Virus record (IMG/VR): IMGVR_UViG_3300002053_000026
Span: 1 to 53,277 of that record
Reading direction: 5' to 3' (one strand)
Length of the DNA stretch: 53,277 bases
Source: a virus
A model generated the notes under the pieces. The model was not told the origin of the DNA. It saw only the letters and a program-made list of their open reading frames with translations, and did no database searches. Shown in pieces: positions 47,919-53,277 of the stretch (position 1 is its first letter; the number at the start of each line of letters is the position of its first letter). A program made the position numbers and the translations under genes.

Positions 47919-49478
47919 TTAATTTAATGTTACCTTTCTCTCGTTCGTGCGAGAAGATGAAATATTTTTTGTCAGATTGGCTGGTTTTGCATGTTCAGCA
48001 CACCATTGTCTTATTATTGACAAGCGCTCACCATCAGTTTTACAAAGTGGAATTATTTCGGAAATGGATGTCGTGAGATGTTCGGTTGATAATTCTGTTT
48101 TTTCTGAGAAAGCCAATTTTAGACTAAGTTTAACGATTTGTTCAATATCAGCACCGGTGTACCCACTCGTATTTTTGGCTAAATCTGGAATATTAAACTT
48201 ACTTGGGTTGCGATTTCTTTTGCTTAGATGAATAGAGAAGATTTCATATCGCTCCTGCTCATTTGGTAAATCCAGGCCATATATCTCATCAAACCGACCT
48301 TTTCTGGTTAGTTCTGGTGGTAAAGATTGTATTTGGTTTGCGGTTGCTATTGTATATATTGGTGATTTTCTGTCGTTTAACCATTTGATAAATGTACCGA
48401 ACACGCGACGGGATGAACCACCATCCATATCCCCAGTGCCACCAAAGCCCTTTTCAATTTCATCGACCTGTAAGACACAAGGAGCCATGCTTTCTAACAT
48501 TCTAAGTGCTTCTCTCATGTGGTTCTCAGATTCGCCCACATATTTATCCATCAAATTTCCAACGTCCATAGCTATTAATGGCAATTTTAGTTCAGATGCT
48601 ATCGCTGTTGATAGAAGTGTTTTTCCGCACCCAGGAATTCCGACCAACATTAATCCTCTTGGAAATTCAATGCCAAATTCACGTGCTTCGTTGGTGAAGC
48701 ATGGTTGATCTAATTTAACATGACGTTTAATTGCTTCATATCCGCCAACGTTATTTAAGCCACCATCTTGAGGTTCGACATATGTCAATAATCCTGATGA
48801 TCGGATTACTCCAGCTTTTTCCTCAATAATGGTCTTTACGGCGTCGAAATTTAATTCTTTATGTTTCCTTAATGTTAATGCGAGTCTATCTGTGATTTGT
48901 GATTGTGTCATACCCCGACATGCATCGATAATTTTTGGTATTATTTTATTGTCTAATTCGATTGATTGGTTAACCCCAGAACATACAAATTTAATTCTAT
49001 CATGTATGTGTTCATTGTCTGGCAATGCGAAATCTATACGTGTAATATCGTGTAAAAGCGGTTTTGGTACTCTAAATTCTGGACCAACGAAAATAATGGT
49101 CTGATATACCGAAGAAGCTATTCGTCTAATATCATCAAGGATACCTATTACTATATCATGATTTGGATATGTTTCATGCCACAAATATTCACCAAAATCG
49201 CGCAATATAAATATGGTTTCTTGATCAAATTCGAAAATAGCTTCTAGTTGTTGTTCTGGCTGTGCTGTCCGATTTGGTGCCTTATCTGGCTGACGACCAT
49301 TTATATCAGTCCATCCTCGCGAAATGGACCAAATATAAACTTTGCGACCGGTCTCGCCGATATCTGGTGTAATTTTTATTATGTCGGCTATTGCGCGATC
49401 TTTTTCAAAAGTATCGACATACAACAAAGTGTGACCAGAACATATGTAGTCTGTTATTGTTTTTTGAAAATTGTTCAT
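47919..49478 (-). CDS. Ycf46-like AAA+ ATPase
   Basis: 519 residues. The N-terminal 240 residues are the ancillary domain seen in Ycf46 (DTFEKDRA, GWTDINGR, IFILRDFGEYL). The AAA+ module has NNVGGYEAIKRH, FPRGLMLVGIPGCGKT (Walker A 280-287), QVDEIEKGF (Walker B 337-345), a TANQIQSLPPELTRKGRFDE sensor and arginine-finger region, and GYTGADIEQ in the small domain. This is an ATP-driven remodelling enzyme. Plastid and cyanobacterial Ycf46 has no settled function. It heads a cluster with DUF3150 and DUF1257 genes. Confidence 0.8.
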   Translation of the reverse strand: MNNFQKTITDYICSGHTLLYVDTFEKDRAIADIIKITPDIGETGRKVYIWSISRGWTDINGRQPDKAPNRTAQPEQQLEAIFEFDQETIFILRDFGEYLWHETYPNHDIVIGILDDIRRIASSVYQTIIFVGPEFRVPKPLLHDITRIDFALPDNEHIHDRIKFVCSGVNQSIELDNKIIPKIIDACRGMTQSQITDRLALTLRKHKELNFDAVKTIIEEKAGVIRSSGLLTYVEPQDGGLNNVGGYEAIKRHVKLDQPCFTNEAREFGIEFPRGLMLVGIPGCGKTLLSTAIASELKLPLIAMDVGNLMDKYVGESENHMREALRMLESMAPCVLQVDEIEKGFGGTGDMDGGSSRRVFGTFIKWLNDRKSPIYTIATANQIQSLPPELTRKGRFDEIYGLDLPNEQERYEIFSIHLSKRNRNPSKFNIPDLAKNTSGYTGADIEQIVKLSLKLAFSEKTELSTEHLTTSISEIIPLCKTDGERLSIIRQWCAEHAKPANLTKNISSSRTNERKVTLN

Positions 49479-49519
49479 TGTTGAGGTTCCCTTTAATTGG
49501 AATGGATATTGGTACGGCT

Positions 49520-49652
49520 CTATTGAATTAATTCACGTAATGATATATTGATATAGGCATGAATATCGTTATTTGATTCGTAATAAATTTTTAAGGTGCC
49601 TAATCATTAAAAGTGTATCCTGTGAAAATTGAAATTTAATGATGTTGGACAT
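49520..49652 (-). pseudogene. Frameshifted small gene
   Basis: ATG 49652 reads MSNIIKFQFSQDTLLMIRH and then runs to a stop in LKNLLRIK. In the +1 frame the sense continues as LKIYYESNNDIHAYINISLR to TAG at 49520. One extra base in or near the A run of CTTAAAAATTT would explain it (133 nt). The resulting peptide would have about 43 residues. Moderately convincing. Confidence 0.45.
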
Positions 49653-49663
49653 GAGTTATTTTT

Positions 49664-49879
49664 CTATTCTTCAAGAATATTTTGTGCTTCAGACAATTCA
49701 TGTAGTGTTGCTGTTAGCTGAAATTTTAAATCAGTGATCAATAATGATATGTGCTCTAATAGTACTTCTAATTCGTCATCGTGTTTTGATGATTGTTTGC
49801 GGCTAATTAATCCATTCGGTTCTATATCACATCTATTTAAAATTTCTATTAATTTAGATGTAATTTGTTTGTTTGTCAT
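49664..49879 (-). CDS. Small helical protein
   Basis: 71 residues: MTNKQITSKLIEILNRCDIE and a long Leu-rich helix (HISLLITDLKFQLTATLHEL) ending ILEE. Possible coiled-coil dimer. No family recognised; about 50 nt of empty DNA precede it. Confidence 0.52.
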   Translation of the reverse strand: MTNKQITSKLIEILNRCDIEPNGLISRKQSSKHDDELEVLLEHISLLITDLKFQLTATLHELSEAQNILEE

Positions 49880-49932
49880 AATTTATTATATGTTTATCAC
49901 CAAGGCTATTTGATAATTTTAGTTCTTTATGT

Positions 49933-50193
49933 TTATCGGCCAACAATTTTTGGATCTATGTTTGTCCCAGAGACATCGGCGCCATATTGCACGTCACCGC
50001 AATCCGCAAGGACATAGCCAAGTTTGCGAAGAATGGTAAATCCCTTTCTGCGGTCATCTGTGTTTTTTAGTTGATTTGCTAATGCTCCTATAATTTCCTT
50101 GCGAATGACAACAATTGTTTCACCATTTACGACATCTATCTTGTCAATTCGGAACGCTGGATTATTGACGACCGTGTTCTGTGCTTGCGACAT
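49933..50193 (-). CDS. Small unknown protein
   Basis: 86 residues from ATG 50193 (MSQAQNTVVNN), behind AGGAGC. It has a beta-strand and helix alternation (KIDVVNGETIVVIRKEIIGA), then GFTILRKLGYVLADCGD. No catalytic motif visible. Function unknown. Confidence 0.54.
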   Translation of the reverse strand: MSQAQNTVVNNPAFRIDKIDVVNGETIVVIRKEIIGALANQLKNTDDRRKGFTILRKLGYVLADCGDVQYGADVSGTNIDPKIVGR

Positions 50194-50282
50194 TTTCATT
50201 GCTCCTGTTTAAAATAAATTTATACCCATTAACATAACCGATCTTTAGCTAACAGAATTATACATTTAACCTTCTAGTTTGT

Positions 50283-50489
50283 TCAAATTCTTTCGGACAT
50301 GCTGACAATATTTTTGCGAGAAATTACTTCAGTGTGATATTGTTTTTGTATTTCGCCTGTTTCTGAAAATTTTGAAGAACAGGTGTAATATGCAATAGTA
50401 ATATTTTTTGCATTTATAGAGATAATTTTACATGTGGAATAAACAGCGTCTTTGGTCATAAGAACGACTGTACTACCATCGTGGATCAT
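50283..50489 (-). CDS. Small beta-rich protein
   Basis: 68 residues with a Tudor/SH3-like strand pattern (GSTVVLMTKDAVYSTCKIIS, KNITIAYYTC) and an RKNIVSM end. Such small barrels often bind RNA, DNA or peptides, but no family is recognised. It lies 21 nt downstream of the RNA ligase gene. Confidence 0.53.
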   Translation of the reverse strand: MIHDGSTVVLMTKDAVYSTCKIISINAKNITIAYYTCSSKFSETGEIQKQYHTEVISRKNIVSMSERI

Positions 50490-50510
50490 TGATTGATTCT
50501 CCGATTTTAT

Positions 50511-51467
50511 TTAACTTTTGTTAAGATAACGATTACCTACGACTTTTAATTGGACGCGACCTATCTCGTGGTGGGTGCGTTCGTGTACTGGTTTTATTAC
50601 GACGCCTTCGCGGTAATGATGCGCTCCGGGGTAGATACTATCCCCTTCTGCAAACGCTAGTATTTTTTCTTTATCAAAAGGACCACGATAAACCAAAGGA
50701 ACCCACGGTAATGGAGCACCAATTTTATGAGCTTCATCGTAGTTAAGCCATTGACTTCCTTTTAGAATATCAAAAGCAGCAAAATAAATTTCATCTTTTG
50801 TAGCACCATATTTTAAATTTTGGACTTGACCGAATACTTCGCCATATACTGCCATGCCCTGGTTTTGTCTACACCAAGCCTCAAGCACATCATAATTATT
50901 AAGAGCTTTCCACCAAAGATTATTTGAATCTTGTTTTTTCCAGTGTCGTCTTGAACCAGCGTACATTATATCATTTACACATACATAGCGGCTCGATGTT
51001 CCGTGCGTTTTTTCAGTCACAATTACTTCTTCATCATCAGTAAAATATCTAGAATATTTGCGAAAATTCAATACATCATAGACTGGGAAAAATCCTATGG
51101 GGGGAGATATGTTTTCTCCACCGGTACTGAAATGTCCACGTATTTCTGGTTCATAATGGACAATGCCTAATTGTTTCATGCAATCATCTCCAAGCTGAGT
51201 GCCAGACGGAGCAGGAATCAATAGGCCCATAGACCATTCACCACGAAATTTGCAAGCTTTGATGCGTTTGTGTTTACCTAGGAATTCGAATTCTTTGGTT
51301 TCTGGAACTACACTGTCTGGTGGAATATAAACAGCCAAATCACCATCATTCCATTCATTTGTTCGAACGACGCATTGAAAATCGTCAATTTTAACAACAC
51401 TCAGTGTATCCGCATTAGGGTGTGGTTCTAATTTTATTTTGACAACATCGCATGTATGATCTGACAC
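50511..51467 (-). CDS. Rnl5-like RNA ligase with N-terminal OB domain
   Basis: 318 residues from a GTG at 51467 behind GGAG. The N-terminal 130 residues form an OB-like domain (IKLEPHPNADTLSVVKI, GLLIPAP), as in Deinococcus-type Rnl5 ligases. EKTHGTSSRY has the adenylated K153, then YGEVFGQV (motif III/IIIa), REGVVIKP (motif IV) and VQLKVVGNRYL (motif V). It seals nicks in RNA, possibly RNA/DNA hybrids. It is a second ligase family besides the Rnl1 type at 44295-45347. Confidence 0.78.
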   Translation of the reverse strand: MSDHTCDVVKIKLEPHPNADTLSVVKIDDFQCVVRTNEWNDGDLAVYIPPDSVVPETKEFEFLGKHKRIKACKFRGEWSMGLLIPAPSGTQLGDDCMKQLGIVHYEPEIRGHFSTGGENISPPIGFFPVYDVLNFRKYSRYFTDDEEVIVTEKTHGTSSRYVCVNDIMYAGSRRHWKKQDSNNLWWKALNNYDVLEAWCRQNQGMAVYGEVFGQVQNLKYGATKDEIYFAAFDILKGSQWLNYDEAHKIGAPLPWVPLVYRGPFDKEKILAFAEGDSIYPGAHHYREGVVIKPVHERTHHEIGRVQLKVVGNRYLNKS

Positions 51468-51485
51468 AATTTATCTCCATTTTCT

Positions 51486-51663
51486 CTATATAGTTGTCGG
51501 TACGGTACTCAGTTCTTTCGCTTCACTTGACCACAAACTAGTGATTTGAATCGTGTCTAATGCTTCACTAATAAGGATAGACGGTTTTATATCGTGAATT
51601 CGTTTGGCAGGTATATTGGTTATTGTCTGGAGACAATAGACCGCCTTTGCATATATGTTTCAC
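51486..51663 (-). pseudogene. Possible frameshifted small gene before the RNA ligase
   Basis: GTG 51663 follows the E1 stop but its frame ends quickly. In the +1 frame a protein-like reading runs YAKAVYCLQTITNIPAKRIH and then SILISEALDTIQITSLWSSE to TAG 51486. No in-frame start after the TGA near 51660 is convincing. One extra base in ACATATATGC would explain it (178 nt). Confidence 0.42.
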
Positions 51664-51667
51664 TGCC

Positions 51668-52324
51668 CTATTTTGTTTCTATTTCATTAGTCAGTAAATT
51701 GAAATTAATTTCTTTGTCAAGAAGACATCCACGTAACCATTTGGTAAATTGAGATATTCTTATTCCAGCAGATATATTAGCGCAATATATAGTTGTTTTG
51801 GCTGTACATGAACCATTGTATGCTTCCGACTGAGGGAATAATGTTGTAAGGTAATGTTCACGAGAAGCTTCATCATAAACAGTGAATATTCTCATATATT
51901 CGGCGCTCATACGCCCATCTATAAATAAATCTGCATATTTTTGTGTTGCGTTGAATACAGTTTTTCTTGTGCTGATTTTATCTACACAACAGAATAATAT
52001 ACCACCAACAAAATAAAGTGGACTGAATTTTCTGTAAATAGCGGTAACTTCAGTCGTAGAATTTATAGCCATACAAACATCTTTTACAGCATCGACTTTT
52101 GGACGGCCCAAATCGGCTTCATAAAACCCCTGAGCAGCCAAATTTTCTACTTCAACTGTGTCAAAATCTATAATTGTTATGTTAGGTACACCGATCGCTG
52201 CTAGCTGAAGTGCTACCTGACGACCACCTGCACCTACCCCAACGACTGTTGCTCTGGTTTTAGATATTTTTTCAAACGGAACCAAATCCCTTTGTCTAAT
52301 ATCTCGATTGATTAAATTTTCCAT
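51668..52324 (-). CDS. E1-like ThiF-family adenylating enzyme
   Basis: 218 residues. VVGVGAGG (27-34) is the nucleotide-binding loop, IIDFDTVEVENLAAQG (51-66) the metal and adenylate site of E1/ThiF/MoeB enzymes. NGSCTAKTTIYC (170-181) supplies candidate catalytic cysteines. It lacks the second Rossmann repeat and E2-binding domains of eukaryotic E1. It would activate the C-terminus of a ubiquitin-like protein or transfer sulfur. A JAMM peptidase gene just upstream makes a conjugation/deconjugation pair plausible. AGAGGAAA precedes the start. Confidence 0.78.
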   Translation of the reverse strand: MENLINRDIRQRDLVPFEKISKTRATVVGVGAGGRQVALQLAAIGVPNITIIDFDTVEVENLAAQGFYEADLGRPKVDAVKDVCMAINSTTEVTAIYRKFSPLYFVGGILFCCVDKISTRKTVFNATQKYADLFIDGRMSAEYMRIFTVYDEASREHYLTTLFPQSEAYNGSCTAKTTIYCANISAGIRISQFTKWLRGCLLDKEINFNLLTNEIETK

Positions 52325-52342
52325 GTGGATTTTCCTCTATTA

Positions 52343-52408
52343 TTAACAAATGCTGTTTCCATACACAAATTGCAATTCATACCCTTTGACAGTTGGTCTA
52401 GTCGCCAT
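52343..52408 (-). CDS. Possible 21-residue peptide gene between JAMM and E1 genes
   Basis: ATG 52408 starts MATRPTVKGYELQFVYGN and ends in TAA shortly before the E1 ribosome binding site. It overlaps the TAG of the 40-codon ORF. It is very short and without a clear ribosome binding site, so the evidence is only its position and a plausible sequence. Confidence 0.3.
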   Translation of the reverse strand: MATRPTVKGYELQFVYGNSIC

Positions 52409-52520
52409 TTTGATTACATTGATTTATTAAACGGATAACACATGCTCTAGAAATAGACGATATACCCCACTGAGTATACCAATAGCTTTGTACATTATTC
52501 CACTGGAGATTCGCGTTCAT
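52398..52520 (-). CDS. Possible 40-residue protein gene overlapping the JAMM stop
   Basis: ATG 52520 inside the last codons of the JAMM gene opens 40 codons beginning MNANLQWNNVQSYWYTQWGI, ending NQCNQNGD. It is rich in Trp, Asn and Gln. Coupled translation with the JAMM gene would be possible. No recognised family; it does not look like a ubiquitin-like protein, which would need a Gly-Gly end. Confidence 0.38.
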   Translation of the reverse strand: MNANLQWNNVQSYWYTQWGISSISRACVIRLINQCNQNGD

Positions 52521-53277
52521 TCCAATATTTCTCTGCCCATTTGACGATTAATGATGGAAGATATTTTAACTTGCCATTTTTATTTGTCATGCGATCCTTG
52601 GCTATTTCACCAATATCATTGTACCATTGGTTATTAATTGGGTTATACATATACCATTCTTCGCTATTTTTATCCCAGAATTCAACGTCACAATCCATAT
52701 TCCAAAAACAATCTAGATTTTTCAATTCATCATCTATATCTGAGATATTGTATTTTTCTAATTCAATTGCCATACTATTTGCCATATTTATGGTGTATAA
52801 TTGTCTAACTTTTAATTTGTATTCATTTTCCCAGTTTTTATGTTCTGAGCCCCGAAATTCCTGACTAAAATCGACAGTTACTTTGAGTTGTTTGGTTATA
52901 CCTGGGCCTACATTCACCTTTAGGCGACAGTACGTTTCCCCATTCTTTGCAACAATTAACATGATTGCCCAATCCGGTGCACCAAAGGCTCTCTCAAAAT
53001 TTTCTTCATCGGCCGGGGACGGATGTGGAGAATTACCTGGGTGGGTGTGTGCTAAAATCCTGACCGACTGCCACATTGCTAAACCAGTATCAAGCATTAA
53101 ATCTTGATATTCGGCCAGATCGTTCGTATCTAGATCGAACGATGCGATCGTACACTTTTCTTTGATAAGGTTAAAATCTGTGACCAACAATGGGTCATTA
53201 GTTGCTGTGACACAGAATCCTGCCACTTCTGTATTTCCTTTGTCTCGCATCCATATAAGTTTACTCCATGCGTATGG
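52495..53277 (-). CDS. JAB/MPN (JAMM) metallopeptidase, 5' end beyond the window
   Basis: The frame is open to the right edge (PYAWSKLIW before Met 53250), and that stretch fits the family, so the true start lies outside. Counting from that Met, E8 in NTEVAGF, H68-x-H70 in AHTHPGN and S78-x-x-D81 in SPAD give the full JAMM zinc site. The C-terminal half is acidic, aromatic and unassigned. JAMM enzymes cleave isopeptide bonds of ubiquitin-like proteins or process phage tail proteins; the adjacent E1-like gene favours the former. Confidence 0.8.
   Translation of the reverse strand, partial: PYAWSKLIWMRDKGNTEVAGFCVTATNDPLLVTDFNLIKEKCTIASFDLDTNDLAEYQDLMLDTGLAMWQSVRILAHTHPGNSPHPSPADEENFERAFGAPDWAIMLIVAKNGETYCRLKVNVGPGITKQLKVTVDFSQEFRGSEHKNWENEYKLKVRQLYTINMANSMAIELEKYNISDIDDELKNLDCFWNMDCDVEFWDKNSEEWYMYNPINNQWYNDIGEIAKDRMTNKNGKLKYLPSLIVKWAEKYWNERESPVE

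Noticed and set aside
1-53277. CRISPR arrays or insertion sequences
   Set aside because: No spaced direct repeats or transposase genes were seen; the only mobile signatures are homing endonucleases and the intein.

Overview
The window looks like part of a large genome of a tailed double-stranded DNA phage, probably uncultured. It is AT-rich (about two thirds A+T by eye). Every convincing protein gene and all tRNAs lie on the minus strand. Neighbouring genes are packed with 1-30 nt gaps or ATGA/TAATG/GTGA overlaps, mostly behind GGAG/AAGGA-type ribosome binding sites. The gene set is viral: replisome, recombination, nucleotide metabolism, tRNAs with RNA ligases, homing endonucleases and very many tiny unknown ORFs. 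No capsid, tail or terminase gene is visible. A lipoprotein and an exported protease suggest a bacterial host with a processed envelope; I cannot name the host.

Layout, in transcription order from right to left. 53-49.6 kb: a JAMM peptidase and an E1-like enzyme, an Rnl5-type RNA ligase and small ORFs. 49.5-45.7 kb: a Ycf46-like AAA+ ATPase, a DUF3150-like protein and a DUF1257 (Ycf35-like) protein. 45.3-44.1 kb: a T4 Rnl1-type RNA ligase, three tRNAs (Ile-UAU, His-GUG, Arg-UCU), then a radical SAM protein whose 5' part is GC-rich. 43-40.4 kb: a GMP reductase broken by a frameshift, an HNH homing endonuclease and an RlmN-like fragment. 40.4-34.7 kb: tiny Cys-rich and coiled-coil genes, several broken or duplicated, plus a DUF2997 gene. 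34.7-33.6 kb: two long non-coding stretches. 33.3-31.9 kb: a BrxL-like AAA+ ATPase with no other BREX gene. 31.9-24.7 kb: small genes, ThyX, a tyrosine recombinase, ClpP, a sigma factor, a lipoprotein, an exported protease and an HD phosphohydrolase. 24.7-7.5 kb: the replication core (class II ribonucleotide reductase with an intein, HTH-phosphoesterase, two Cas4/RecB-like nucleases, RecA, dCMP deaminase, DnaB helicase, DnaG primase, a dATP/dGTP diphosphohydrolase-like protein, and a DnaE-type polymerase ending just after its third catalytic Asp). 7.5-0 kb: a glycan module (HAD phosphatase, GatZ-like aldolase, mannose-6-phosphate-isomerase-like cupin, nucleotidyltransferase-kinase fusion, sulfotransferase, methyltransferases, glycosyltransferases).

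Together the genes can make and polymerise DNA with little host help, repair or replace tRNAs, and probably decorate a surface glycan. The least explained parts are the orphan BrxL, the E1/JAMM plus Ycf46/DUF3150/DUF1257/DUF2997 set, the truncated DnaE, and the unusual number of small genes carrying one in-frame stop or one frameshift. All functions are assigned by reading motifs; no database search was run.
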